Of a stretch of DNA of 64,000 bases, positions 20,540 to 29,848 are shown piece by piece (within the stretch, counting starts at the first letter, position 1; the number at the start of each line of letters is the position of its first letter). Where the stretch lies: positions 434,001-498,000 of the forward strand of contig NZ_AKGD01000002.1 of the NCBI RefSeq assembly GCF_000271305.1, given 5' to 3'. Below the pieces are notes generated by a model. That model was not told the DNA's origin. It worked only from the letters and a program-made list of their open reading frames with translations, and ran no database searches. Position numbers and translations under genes: made by a program. The DNA is from Hydrocarboniphaga effusa AP103 (GTDB lineage Bacteria > Pseudomonadota > Gammaproteobacteria > Nevskiales > Nevskiaceae).

Positions 20540-21525
20540 GCAAGCACGTGTTCGGCCTGCTGGTCGGCGTGATAGCTCGAACGCACCATCGGGCCGCTCG
20601 CCACGTGCGAGAAGCCCATCTTCTCGCCGACGATGCGCAGGCGCTCGAATTCGTCGGGGTGCACGTAGCGCATGACCGGGTGGTGGTGCTTGGATGGCGC
20701 CAGGTATTGGCCGAGCGTCAGCATGTCGACCTTGTGCGCGCGCAGGTCGAGCATCACCTGCTCGATCTCGCTGATCTCCTCGCCGAGGCCGAGCATGAGC
20801 CCGGACTTGGTCGGCACCTTCGGATGGTAGCCCTTGAAGCGCTCGAGCAGGTCCAGCGACCACTCGTAGTCCGAGCCCGGGCGCGCCTGCTTGTAGAGGC
20901 GCGGCACGGTTTCGAGGTTGTGGTTGAAGACGTCCGGCGGGTTGTCCTTGAAGATTTCGAGCGCCGGGTCCATGCGGCCGCGGAAGTCCGGAACCAGCAC
21001 TTCGATGACCAGATTCGGGGACAGCTTGCGCGATTCCTGGATGCAGGCCGCGAAGTGGCCGGCGCCGCCGTCGAGCAGGTCGTCACGGTCGACGCTCGTG
21101 ATCACCACGTAGCGCAGCTTGAGCGCGGCGATGGTCTGGGCGAGATGCGCGGGTTCGTCGGTGTCAAGCGGCTTCGGACGGCCGTGGCCGACGTCGCAGA
21201 ACGGGCAGCGGCGCGTGCAGATGTCGCCCATGATCATGAAGGTAGCCGTGCCCTTGCCGAAGCATTCCGACAGGTTCGGGCAGCTGGCCTCTTCACAGAC
21301 CGTGTGGAGTTTCTGCTCGCGCAGGATCGACTTGATCTGGTCGACCTGCTGCGACTGGCCCATGCGCACGCGAATCCAGTCCGGCTTGCGCAGCGGCAGA
21401 TCGGCCGGCGCCTCGATCTTGATCGGAATGCGGGCCATCTTCTCGGCGCCGCGCAGCTTGACGCCCGCAACGACCGGGGCGGGACGGCGGGGCGGGGCAG
21501 TGGTGTCGCTAGGGGGAACGCTCAT
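20536..21525 (-). CDS. lipA: Lipoyl synthase LipA
   Basis: LipA inserts two sulfur atoms into protein-bound octanoyl groups (radical SAM). The 329-residue product has the auxiliary-cluster cysteines [12 protein letters not shown], the radical SAM motif CTRRCPFC, and the C-terminal RSSYHA whose serine ligates the auxiliary cluster. The ATG giving MSVPPSD matches the usual length; the frame remains open upstream but without family resemblance. It normally sits next to lipB; here lipB lies about 33 kb away in the dacC block. Confidence 0.97.
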   Translation of the reverse strand: MSVPPSDTTAPPRRPAPVVAGVKLRGAEKMARIPIKIEAPADLPLRKPDWIRVRMGQSQQVDQIKSILREQKLHTVCEEASCPNLSECFGKGTATFMIMGDICTRRCPFCDVGHGRPKPLDTDEPAHLAQTIAALKLRYVVITSVDRDDLLDGGAGHFAACIQESRKLSPNLVIEVLVPDFRGRMDPALEIFKDNPPDVFNHNLETVPRLYKQARPGSDYEWSLDLLERFKGYHPKVPTKSGLMLGLGEEISEIEQVMLDLRAHKVDMLTLGQYLAPSKHHHPVMRYVHPDEFERLRIVGEKMGFSHVASGPMVRSSYHADQQAEHVLA

Positions 21526-21657
21526 GGCTTTTCGCGAGTCGGCTCGAGCAAAAACATAGTTTACGCCCGTTGACCCACGGGCGAGGGTTGGTCGGAACTC
21601 ACTAATGTCCCGGGCCGGCATTTCAAGTGGCGGGCCGGTAGCGGCCCGGGCGGACGA

Positions 21658-22188
21658 TCAGGGTGCCCGGGGCGCGTTCCAGAGCCTGTCGAGCTGCGCG
21701 TCCGCCAGCGGCGACTGCGCCGGGGCGCCGAGCACGGCCAACCACTCCGCCGGCGTCGGCAGCGTCTCGCCCGGGGTTGCCGCGCCGCCCCAGGCTTCGA
21801 ACTTCATTGCGAGCGCCAGCGGGCCGCTCTGCACGGTCGGCGCGGATACCTTGTCGAGCGCTTGTAGAAGAGCGCTGCGCAAATCGGCCGGCAGCCCGGC
21901 CGATGTCACGAGCCAGCAGCGCGCCTGCTGCCCAGGTTCGACGATGACCACCGCCGCGCCCGCGAAGCCGGCGCCGGCCGTTCGCGCCGACAAAACCTCC
22001 CGCAGTGCATGCGACAGCCCATGTACGTAGCCGCCGAGTTTCATCGGTCCGCCCGGAACGCGATCGCGCACGACCTCGTCGGATTGGTAGAGCTTCAGGC
22101 CCAGGGGCCGATAGACGAAACCCGCCGCAGACGCGCTCGAGAAACAGAGCGCGAGCAGCAGCATCCAAAACACCGAACGAGGCCTCAA
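21658..22188 (-). CDS. Exported protein of unknown function
   Basis: I do not recognise this family. The best start is uncertain: a TTG at 22188 gives RPRSVFWMLLLALCFSSASA, a good signal peptide with basic N-terminus, and an ATG at 22164 gives a shorter one starting MLLLALCF. The mature protein (about 150 residues) has YRPLGLKLYQSDEVVRDRVP, an Ala/Gly-rich middle and AVVIVEPGQQARCWLVTS, with a single cysteine. An open frame runs further upstream into the start of the divergent CoA-transferase gene, which I regard as chance. It points the same way as lipA, 132 bases before it. Confidence 0.6.
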   Translation of the reverse strand: MRPRSVFWMLLLALCFSSASAAGFVYRPLGLKLYQSDEVVRDRVPGGPMKLGGYVHGLSHALREVLSARTAGAGFAGAAVVIVEPGQQARCWLVTSAGLPADLRSALLQALDKVSAPTVQSGPLALAMKFEAWGGAATPGETLPTPAEWLAVLGAPAQSPLADAQLDRLWNAPRAP

Positions 22189-22282
22189 AGCGAAACGATG
22201 AAGACCTAGACCAAAGTGGGCTACCACCTCATGGATGCGCGGCCGAACATCGCGGTCTTCGTTTTTGTCGTCCGGAGCCGGC

Positions 22283-23809
22283 ATGTATCTCGATCGCATC
22301 AAGAATCCTTCCTTGTGGGCCAAAGTGGTGTCGGCCGAAAGCGCGGCCCAGCTCATCAAGGACGGCATGACCGTGGGCATGAGCGGCTTTACGCGTGCAG
22401 GTGAAGCCAAAGCCGTGCCGATGGCGCTGGCCGAACGCGCGCGTCACGATCCGGTCGGCATCACATTGATCACCGGCGCCTCGCTCGGCAACGATCTCGA
22501 CCGCACGCTCGGCGAAGCCGGCGTGATCAAGCGCCGCATGCCGTTCCAGGCCGATCCGGGCCTGCGCAAGCTCATCAACGACGGCAAGGTCATGTTCGTC
22601 GATCAGCATCTGTCCGAAACGGTCGAGATGCTGCGCTCGGGCCAGATCGGGCCGATCGACGTCGCCATCGTCGAAGCCGTCGCGATCAAGGAGAACGGCG
22701 AGATCGTGCCGACGACCTCGGTCGGCAACTCGGCCACATTCGCGCTGCTCGCGAACAAGATCATCGTCGAGCTCAACATCGGCCACAGCGCCTCGCTCGA
22801 AGGCCTGCACGACATCTACATTCCGACGCGTCGTCCGTATCGCGAGCCGATTCCGGTCACCTCGCCGCAATCGCGCGCCGGTTTGCCGTTCATTCCGGTG
22901 GATATTTCGCGCATCGCCGCGATCGTCATCACCGACCGTCCGGATTCCTGCGCGAGCGTCAGCGATCCCGATGAAGGCACGGCCGCGATCGCGGGCCATC
23001 TGACCGAATTCCTCGGTTACGAGGTCAACAAGGGCCGTCTCGGCCTGAGCCTCGCGCCGCTGCAGGCCGGCATCGGCTCGATCGCGAACGCGGTCATGCA
23101 CGGATTCATCGACAGCCGCTTCAACAACCTGAGCATGTATTCCGAAGTGCTGCAGGACAGCACCTTCGATCTGTTCGACTCGGGCAAGCTCACGTTCGCC
23201 TCGGGCTCGTCGATCACGCTGTCGCAGGCCAAGATGGACGTGCTCAAGAATCTGGAGCGCTACAAGAGCCGGCTGATCCTGCGTCCGCAGGAAATCTCGA
23301 ACCATCCCGAAGTGATCCGCCGCCTCGGCCTGATCGCGATCAACACCGCGCTAGAGGCCGATCTCTACGGCAACGTGAATTCCACGCACGTGTCCGGCAC
23401 GCACATGATGAACGGCGTCGGCGGCTCGGGCGATTTCGCGCGCAACGCCTACCTGTCGGTGTTCGTGACCAAGTCAATGGCCAAGGACGGACGCATTTCG
23501 TCGATCGTGCCGATGGTCACGCACGTCGATCACTGCGAGCACGACGTCGACCTGATCGTCACCGAACACGGCCTGGCCGATCTGCGTGGGCTCGCACCGC
23601 GCGAGCGCGCGCCGCTGATCATCGAGAACTGCGTCGATCCGAGCTACCGCGCGCTGCTGTCCGATTACTTCAAGGATGCGTTGAAGCTCGGCGGCCAGAC
23701 CCCGCACGTGCTCGACAAGGCCTTCTTCATGCACGCCGCGTATCGCGACAGCGGCAGCATGCTGCCGCAGCTCGCGAAGCCGAAAGCCAAGGCGGCAGTC
23801 GCGGCTTGA
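22283..23809 (+). CDS. Acetyl-CoA hydrolase / succinate CoA-transferase family protein
   Basis: The 508-residue product is a full-length class I CoA-transferase of the Cat1/AarC/ScpC type. It moves CoA between succinate and acetate or propionate, or hydrolyses acetyl-CoA. Seen features are the N-terminal DGMTVGMSGFTRAGEAKAVP, the YSEVLQD segment whose Glu288 is the likely CoA-ester nucleophile, and the C-terminal NGVGGSGDFARNAYLSVF. The ATG at 22283 gives MYLDRIKNP, a typical start for this family. It stands alone between two minus-strand genes. Family membership is sure; the exact acyl donor is not. Confidence 0.9.
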   Translation: MYLDRIKNPSLWAKVVSAESAAQLIKDGMTVGMSGFTRAGEAKAVPMALAERARHDPVGITLITGASLGNDLDRTLGEAGVIKRRMPFQADPGLRKLINDGKVMFVDQHLSETVEMLRSGQIGPIDVAIVEAVAIKENGEIVPTTSVGNSATFALLANKIIVELNIGHSASLEGLHDIYIPTRRPYREPIPVTSPQSRAGLPFIPVDISRIAAIVITDRPDSCASVSDPDEGTAAIAGHLTEFLGYEVNKGRLGLSLAPLQAGIGSIANAVMHGFIDSRFNNLSMYSEVLQDSTFDLFDSGKLTFASGSSITLSQAKMDVLKNLERYKSRLILRPQEISNHPEVIRRLGLIAINTALEADLYGNVNSTHVSGTHMMNGVGGSGDFARNAYLSVFVTKSMAKDGRISSIVPMVTHVDHCEHDVDLIVTEHGLADLRGLAPRERAPLIIENCVDPSYRALLSDYFKDALKLGGQTPHVLDKAFFMHAAYRDSGSMLPQLAKPKAKAAVAA

Positions 23810-23914
23810 TGGGATGCAGGGTGGGCTGGCCGAAGGCGCAAGCCGCCGTTTGCACGCCGACCGAGGCTCCATCGGTGGGTGACGTCGCGGCGCGGCTACG
23901 CCACTGACATCGGC

Positions 23915-24688
23915 TTACGCAGCCAGGCGGCGCCCAAGCGCGACTTGCGGCTTTGCGCTGGCCGGCGCAAGCAAGGCCTTCTCGATCACAGTGCGCGTCG
24001 CGGCTGCGAGCCCATCGCGCTCAAGCGCACCGGCCGGAATCGCCGGCAGATAGAACACATCGGCTTCGAGTCCCGGATTGCGCAGCAGCTCGACGATGTT
24101 GTCGAACAGCACGTCCTCGCCGACGTAGGGGGCGATGTTGCGCCCGTCCGCAGCGAGCCCGTAGCGGATCGCCACCGGCTGCACCGGGCGATTCGATTCG
24201 ATCGCCGCGGCGAACAGGCGCGAGTGAAACGGCAGCACCGATTCGCCGGTCGTCGTCGTGCCTTCGGGGAACAGCGTGAGGCTGCCGCCGCCTTGCAGGT
24301 ACGGCACGAGCTGGGTGATCAGCGGACGGCTGCCGCCACGTCCACGCTTGAGATAGAACGTGCCGGCCGCGGTCGCGAGCGAGCCGACGATGGGCCAATG
24401 GCGCACTTCGGATTTCGACACGAAACGCGTGCGCTCGCACGAAGCGATGAGGCAGATGTCGAGCCAGGACACATGGTTCGACACCGTGAGATGCCCGGCA
24501 TCGACCGGCTGCCCGTGAATGCGGATGCGCAGATCGAAGATCGTGAACAGTCGCTGATTCCACCACTGCGTGAGCGGCTCAGGCCGGATGCGACCGCGCG
24601 CCAGGCCGACTGCGCCGACCAGCAGCATGCCGAGCAGCAGGTGCGCTACGAGCCGCACGCAGCGCAAGGCCAGAAGCACCTGCGCCAT
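23915..24688 (-). CDS. olsA: Lyso-ornithine lipid O-acyltransferase OlsA (PlsC family)
   Basis: The 257-residue product is a membrane-bound 1-acylglycerol-3-phosphate-acyltransferase-fold enzyme with an N-terminal helix (about 6-30), the HX4D motif in NHVSWLD, and the FPEGTTT motif. By family alone it could be PlsC, but its start overlaps the stop of olsB by one base, and olsB-olsA pairs make ornithine lipids: OlsB adds a 3-hydroxy acyl chain to ornithine and OlsA adds the second chain. Convergent with the CoA-transferase gene. Confidence 0.85.
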   Translation of the reverse strand: MAQVLLALRCVRLVAHLLLGMLLVGAVGLARGRIRPEPLTQWWNQRLFTIFDLRIRIHGQPVDAGHLTVSNHVSWLDICLIASCERTRFVSKSEVRHWPIVGSLATAAGTFYLKRGRGGSRPLITQLVPYLQGGGSLTLFPEGTTTTGESVLPFHSRLFAAAIESNRPVQPVAIRYGLAADGRNIAPYVGEDVLFDNIVELLRNPGLEADVFYLPAIPAGALERDGLAAATRTVIEKALLAPASAKPQVALGRRLAA

Positions 24689-25497
24689 CAGGCGTGACCG
24701 ACCACGGTCTGGGCGGGCTGGATACCGAGGAAGTGACGCGCGTAGCGCGGGCAGATGTCCGACACGTTGAGCAGCATGAATACGTCGGCGCAGTTGAAGT
24801 CGCGATCCCAGTAGGCTTCGCCGCAGGCTTTCGCGCCGAGGCTCACGTAGGCCTTGAGCAATGGCGGCATCTTCGCTTTCTGCGCGGGCGTGCCGTCCGG
24901 CAGCGGCAGCGGATAAAGCGGACGCACGCGCTGGTAGCCCGGCGCCATGTACTTGTCCTGCACCTGGCGCAGGATCGAATGTGCCTGCGCGCCCCCGTCT
25001 TCCAGGCCGATGCTCGCGCAGCCGAACAGATAGTCGAAGCCGTGCTGGGTGAAGAAGGCTGCGAGTCCCTGCCACAGCGTGGCGATCACCGCGCCGCTGC
25101 GAAACTCCAGGTCGACGCAGGTGCGGCCGATCTCCATCACGCGGCCCGGCAATGAATCGATCATCGACAGATCGAACTCCGAACCCGAGTAGAAGCCACC
25201 CGCGCGCACGGCCTGATCGTCGGTGAGGATGCGCGTGCAGGCCACCATGCGACCGCTCGCCGCTTCGCGCACGATCAGGTGGCGGCAGTAAGCGTCGTAT
25301 TCGTCGCGGTCGGCCAGATCGTCGCCCCCCTCGATCTGTGCGCCCAGTTCGCCCGCAAAGATGCGATAGCGCAGCTGCTGGCTTTCGAGAATCTCATCTG
25401 CGGTGGTCGCAAAGCTCACCACGAAGCGCGCTTCAACCCGCGGCTGCTCGTTACGAACGATCACCGGGGACACGACGGAACTCAGGATGGACGACAT
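24688..25497 (-). CDS. olsB: L-ornithine N(alpha)-acyltransferase OlsB
   Basis: A 269-residue GNAT-fold acyltransferase of the OlsB/hemolysin-like family. It shows LRYRIFAGELGA near the N-terminus, the GFYSGSEFDLSMID block, VMEIGRTCVDLEFRSGAVI (the family's core motif) and GFDYLFGCASI. OlsB transfers a 3-hydroxyacyl group from acyl carrier protein to the alpha-amine of ornithine, the first step of phosphorus-free ornithine lipids. A GGAG ribosome site precedes the ATG. The upstream gap (25498-25629) shows a short inverted repeat but no clear promoter. Confidence 0.87.
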   Translation of the reverse strand: MSSILSSVVSPVIVRNEQPRVEARFVVSFATTADEILESQQLRYRIFAGELGAQIEGGDDLADRDEYDAYCRHLIVREAASGRMVACTRILTDDQAVRAGGFYSGSEFDLSMIDSLPGRVMEIGRTCVDLEFRSGAVIATLWQGLAAFFTQHGFDYLFGCASIGLEDGGAQAHSILRQVQDKYMAPGYQRVRPLYPLPLPDGTPAQKAKMPPLLKAYVSLGAKACGEAYWDRDFNCADVFMLLNVSDICPRYARHFLGIQPAQTVVGHA

Positions 25498-25629
25498 GGA
25501 ATGCTCCGCAATCTACTGCGGCGCACTCTATGGATGGGAGGTTGAGGCGACATGAACGTGCCGTGACGCTTTGTTGACATTGCGGCCTGCTCTGCAAAGT
25601 GCAGCAGCGAGCCGGGCGACTGCGCGTGC

Positions 25630-28140
25630 TCAGCCCGCCTTGGCCACCGGCCACACGCGCTCCGCCGTCGGCGTCGTCCAGATCCGGGTATGCAGCCTCG
25701 ACAGCGAGATCGGATCGGACAGCAACAGGTTGCGATGGTTGTTGCTGATCTTGTCGGGGCCTTCGGAGACGGCGGTTTCGATGAGCTGGTCGCGCAGCTC
25801 GCGTGCCTGGGCCGGCAGGCGCAGGCGCGGAATGCCTTCGGCGGCGAGCGCCGCGTTGAGCACCGGATCGACCACCGCCTCGACGAAGCCCGGGTTGTGG
25901 CGGCGGTTGCGGCGCAGGGCCAGGCGCATCCAGCGCAGCTCGCGCGGGGCCAGCGATTCTTCCGGAATCAGGAACAGGCGCTTGTCACGCAGCCAGCGCC
26001 CCGGCCGGACGCGGGACGACCAGACCGACAGCGGAATCGCCAGGATCATCGAGCCGACCACGGGCAGCAGCCACCACAGGAATTCGGGCTGCAGCCAGTA
26101 GACGAAGCTGGCCCAGACCAGGCCGAGCACGGTGCCGCCCCAGTGATTGGTGAAGGCGTCGCTCCAGTGCGTTTCGGCATCGTCGCGCGGCGGCGACTTC
26201 CAGCTGATCGCCACGCCGAGCAGGCCGAGCGTGACGAACTTGGCGTGGAACAGCATGCGGATCGGGGCCAGCGCGGCCGAGAACAGCGATTCGAACACCA
26301 CGCTGAAGAGCAGGCGGATCGGCCCGCCGAAGCCGCGCCACTGGCTCGGCTTGAGAATGAACAGCAGCGCGGCGAGCAGCTTGGGCAGCCAGAGCAGGGT
26401 CGCGGTGGCGCCGAACAGGCGCGCGGCCCATTCCGGATGCCATTCGGGCCAGTTCGGGAACATCTGGTAGGGCTGGCTGAAGTAGACCGGCTCGGACAGC
26501 ACGTTTACGGCCAGCAGCGCGGTCGACAGCACCAAAAACAGGAACCACAGCGGCGCCGACAGGTAGGCCATGACGCCGGTCATGAACACCGCGCGATGCG
26601 CCGGATGCAGGCCGCGCGTCAAAAACAGCCGGAAATTCATCAGGTTGCCCTGACACCAGCGGCGATCGCGCTTGAGCTCGTCGAGCAGGGTCGGAGGCAT
26701 CTCCTCCCACGAGCCGGGCAGGTCGTAGGCGATCCAGACGCTCCAGCCGGCGCGGCGCATCAGGGCGGCTTCGACGAAGTCATGCGAGAGGATTTCGCCC
26801 GACATCGAGCCCTTGCCGGGCAGCTTCGACAGCGCGCAATGCCGCATGAACGGCGCCACGCGCAGGATCGCGTTGTGGCCCCAGTAGTGGCTTTCGCCGA
26901 GCTGCCAGAAATGCAGGCCGGCGGTGAACAGCGGGCCGTAGACGCGCGTGGCGAACTGCTGGATGCGCGCGTACATGGTGTCGCGGCCGGCGGCCCAGGG
27001 CGCGGACTGGATGATGCCGGCCGACGGATGCGCTTCCATCAGCTGGGTCAGGCGCACGAGGCAATCGCCCGACATCACCGAGTCGGCGTCGAGCACGATC
27101 ATGTAGTTGAAGCGGCTGCCCCAGCGGCGGCACCAGTCGGCGACGTTGCCGGACTTGCGGCGGATGCGGTGCGTGCGCCGGCGATAGTGGATGTGATCGA
27201 AGCCGTTGACCTCGCGGCACATGGTCAGCCAGGCCTGCAGCTCGGCGACGCGCGTATCCGCGTCGTAGGTGTCGGACAGGATGAAGAACTCGAAATGCTT
27301 GAGCTTGCCGGTGCGCGCGAGGCTGTCGTAGGTGGCGCGCACGCCGGCCATCACGCGCGGCACATCCTCGTTGCAGATCGGTACCAGGATCGCGGTCTTG
27401 GTTTCGGGCGCGATCGGCTGGTCGATCGGCGTGGTGCCGTTGATCGAGTATCGGTCGCGCCCGACGAGCAGGCACCAGAAGCCCATCAGCGCGGTCCAGA
27501 AGCCGGCCCCGACCCAGGCGAACAGGATCGCGTAGAGCACCAGGATGATCATTTCGAGCCAGTGGCTGCCGTGATACGGCAGCACGGCGGTCATCAGATA
27601 GACCGCGAGATAGGTCTGGCCGAGCACGAAGCCGAGCAGGATCAGCCGGCGGAACAGGCCCGCCCACTGCCAGCGGCCGACCGGATCGGGCGCATCGGGT
27701 TTGACGTCCTCGTCGAACTCCTGCCGCGAGACCAGGCGGCCGCGACGGCCGAAGCTGGCACGCCACCAGCGCTTGAACGGGTTGTTCGCCCACGGCCGCG
27801 GCTTCATGAAGGCGCGTTCGATCGGCGGCATCGTGTGCAGGCGCGTGCGGCCGTGATTGTCGGTCTGCACCACCTGGGCGATCTGCCCGTCCTGGCGCTC
27901 GCCGTGGTTCTCGGGCCAGAGCTGCGACAGGCGCTGCGGCATCGACTGCCAGGCCGGGTCGGCGGTGTCTTCGGCCGGCGCGCGGCTCATCTCGCGATGC
28001 AGCTGGGCCCAGGGTTCGGGGCTGGCCAGGGCGTCGGCGAGCAGGCGCTCACGGCGCTCGGCCGACAGGCGCAGCTTTTCGACGTAGGCCTGCAGGCGGC
28101 CGGACTGAGGAGCGGGGGCTGAAATATGAGCGTCGTTCAC
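25630..28140 (-). CDS. opgH: Glucans biosynthesis glucosyltransferase OpgH (MdoH)
   Basis: OpgH builds the beta-1,2-linked backbone of osmoregulated periplasmic glucans from UDP-glucose and passes it through the inner membrane. The 836-residue product has a cytoplasmic N-terminus, membrane helices around 130-215, a glycosyltransferase-2 domain (about 240-480) with DADSVM and the acceptor/product motif DRRWCQGN, and a group of C-terminal helices (about 510-690). It follows opgG with a gap of 94 bases, the reverse-strand opgGH order known from other gammaproteobacteria. Confidence 0.96.
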   Translation of the reverse strand: MNDAHISAPAPQSGRLQAYVEKLRLSAERRERLLADALASPEPWAQLHREMSRAPAEDTADPAWQSMPQRLSQLWPENHGERQDGQIAQVVQTDNHGRTRLHTMPPIERAFMKPRPWANNPFKRWWRASFGRRGRLVSRQEFDEDVKPDAPDPVGRWQWAGLFRRLILLGFVLGQTYLAVYLMTAVLPYHGSHWLEMIILVLYAILFAWVGAGFWTALMGFWCLLVGRDRYSINGTTPIDQPIAPETKTAILVPICNEDVPRVMAGVRATYDSLARTGKLKHFEFFILSDTYDADTRVAELQAWLTMCREVNGFDHIHYRRRTHRIRRKSGNVADWCRRWGSRFNYMIVLDADSVMSGDCLVRLTQLMEAHPSAGIIQSAPWAAGRDTMYARIQQFATRVYGPLFTAGLHFWQLGESHYWGHNAILRVAPFMRHCALSKLPGKGSMSGEILSHDFVEAALMRRAGWSVWIAYDLPGSWEEMPPTLLDELKRDRRWCQGNLMNFRLFLTRGLHPAHRAVFMTGVMAYLSAPLWFLFLVLSTALLAVNVLSEPVYFSQPYQMFPNWPEWHPEWAARLFGATATLLWLPKLLAALLFILKPSQWRGFGGPIRLLFSVVFESLFSAALAPIRMLFHAKFVTLGLLGVAISWKSPPRDDAETHWSDAFTNHWGGTVLGLVWASFVYWLQPEFLWWLLPVVGSMILAIPLSVWSSRVRPGRWLRDKRLFLIPEESLAPRELRWMRLALRRNRRHNPGFVEAVVDPVLNAALAAEGIPRLRLPAQARELRDQLIETAVSEGPDKISNNHRNLLLSDPISLSRLHTRIWTTPTAERVWPVAKAG

Positions 28141-28234
28141 GGGCTTATTGTGCGGCAGCGCAACATGAATCGTCTGGCTCTCTTTTGGGAACCCTGGGTT
28201 CGGACGGCCTCAGGCAAGGCCCGTTGCGTGGCCG

Positions 28235-29767
28235 CTAGGGCGCGAGAATGTAGCTCCAGGTCTCGGAAATCGATTCCTGGTCGCGGCGCAGAAACGCGCG
28301 CATCTCGACCGGCTTCTCGGGGTCGATGCGGCGGAAGCGGAACGACAGCCGCCAGCCGCCGGTGGCCTCGTTCGGGCTCACCTGGCGTTCGAGCAGCTCG
28401 CCGTTGTCCGACAGCCACAGGCCCGGGAACACCTTCGAATCCTTGTCCAGGCCCTTGAGGCTCGGGCCTTCGAAGTCGACCATCATGCGAATGGTGTTGT
28501 CGGCCTCCTTGGTCCAGCCGTGGCCGCGGCGCGACTGCGTGACCCAGCTGGTCGGCGGGGCGGTGAGGTCGTCGCGCTGGAACGAGACCGCATACGACAC
28601 GTTCATCGAATCGCCCGGCTTGGGCGGATGATCCGAGACCCAGTACGCCACGACGTTGTCGTTGGTCTCGTCGGGCGATGGAATCTGCACGAGCTCGACG
28701 CGGCCTTCGCCCCAGTTGCCGCGCGGCATCACCCAGGCGCTCGGCCGCAGGTCGTAGCGCGCTTCGAGGTCTTCGTAGCTGCTGAACGCGCGGTCGCGCT
28801 GCATCAGGCCGAAGCCCTTCGGATTGGTGGTCGAGAAGCTCGTCACGAGCAGCCGGCGCGGGTTCGACAGCGGGCGCCAGATCCATTCGTCCGAACCCGT
28901 GTTGACGAGCAGGCCGTCGGAATCGTGCACCTCGGGGCGGTAGTCCTCGATCTGCGGGCGCTGGTTCTCGCCGAAGAAGAACATGCTCGTGAGCGGGGCG
29001 ATGCCGATCTTGTCGATCTTCTCGCGCGGGAAGATGCGCGCATCGACATTCATGACCGTGGTGTCGCCGGGTTTGAGCTCGAAGCGGTAGGCGCCGGTCA
29101 CGCGGCGCGAGTCGAGCAGGGCGTAGATGACCAGATGGTCGTCCTTCGCGCTCGGCCAGGACAGCCAGAACTCGGTGAAATACGGAAATTCCTCGCCCGA
29201 CAGCTGCGCCGTGTCGACGGCCAGGCCGCGAGCCGACAGGCCGTAGCGCTGGCCCTTGCCGAGGCCGCGGAAGTAGCTCGCCCCCTGGAAAACGAGCACC
29301 TCGTCCTTGTAGTCGGCCTTGTTGACGTTGGCATGCACGCGAAAGCCCGCGAAGCCGACGTCCTTGAGCTTGGTCGGATCGAGCTGCTTGTTGTTGCCGT
29401 AGTCGAAATCCGCCGCATTGAACGACAGCGGGTTGATCCCTCCGCTGCCGATCACGTTGATCTTGACCGGCAGGTTGTAGACCCCGCCCGGATGGAAGAA
29501 CTGCACCTCGAACGGCAGCTTGCGGTTGCGCCAGAGCGCTCTGTCGGGCTTGAAGCGGATGTCGCGAACCTGGTCGTAGCCGAGTTCGGCGAGCTCGCGC
29601 GGCAGCGTGTTCTCGGGCTTCTTGTAGGGCTGTTCGGCGAGCGCCTTCGCGCGCAGGGCCACGTCGTCCAGGCCGAAGGCGAAGGCCGGCATGACCGCCA
29701 CGGCACAAATCCATGCGAGAAGCCGGCCCGCGACTGCGGGCTTCCGATACGACATGTTGGGTTCCAT
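28235..29767 (-). CDS. opgG: Periplasmic glucans biosynthesis protein OpgG (MdoG)
   Basis: OpgG acts in the periplasm on the glucan backbone made by OpgH. The 510-residue product has a signal peptide (about 1-32, AWICAVAVMPAFAF), then the OpgG domain starting DDVALRAKALAEQPYKKP, with the conserved blocks VQFFHPGGVY, LVFQGASYFRGLGKGQ (about 180-196), GLAVDTAQ and SMFFFGENQRP. The paralogue OpgD shares this fold, so the G versus D label rests on the adjacency to opgH. No Tat motif (twin arginine) is evident, which favours OpgG. Confidence 0.92.
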   Translation of the reverse strand: MEPNMSYRKPAVAGRLLAWICAVAVMPAFAFGLDDVALRAKALAEQPYKKPENTLPRELAELGYDQVRDIRFKPDRALWRNRKLPFEVQFFHPGGVYNLPVKINVIGSGGINPLSFNAADFDYGNNKQLDPTKLKDVGFAGFRVHANVNKADYKDEVLVFQGASYFRGLGKGQRYGLSARGLAVDTAQLSGEEFPYFTEFWLSWPSAKDDHLVIYALLDSRRVTGAYRFELKPGDTTVMNVDARIFPREKIDKIGIAPLTSMFFFGENQRPQIEDYRPEVHDSDGLLVNTGSDEWIWRPLSNPRRLLVTSFSTTNPKGFGLMQRDRAFSSYEDLEARYDLRPSAWVMPRGNWGEGRVELVQIPSPDETNDNVVAYWVSDHPPKPGDSMNVSYAVSFQRDDLTAPPTSWVTQSRRGHGWTKEADNTIRMMVDFEGPSLKGLDKDSKVFPGLWLSDNGELLERQVSPNEATGGWRLSFRFRRIDPEKPVEMRAFLRRDQESISETWSYILAP

Positions 29768-29848
29768 GAACTGAAGGCGGACGCGACGACGCGACAGTTT
29801 ACGAAACCAAGCTGAACAATGCCGCCAGGGCGTTCCGCGCCGACCGGA

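Noticed and set aside
25573..25578. TTGACA hexamer upstream of olsB
   Set aside because: It reads on the plus strand, away from olsB, and has no -10 partner.
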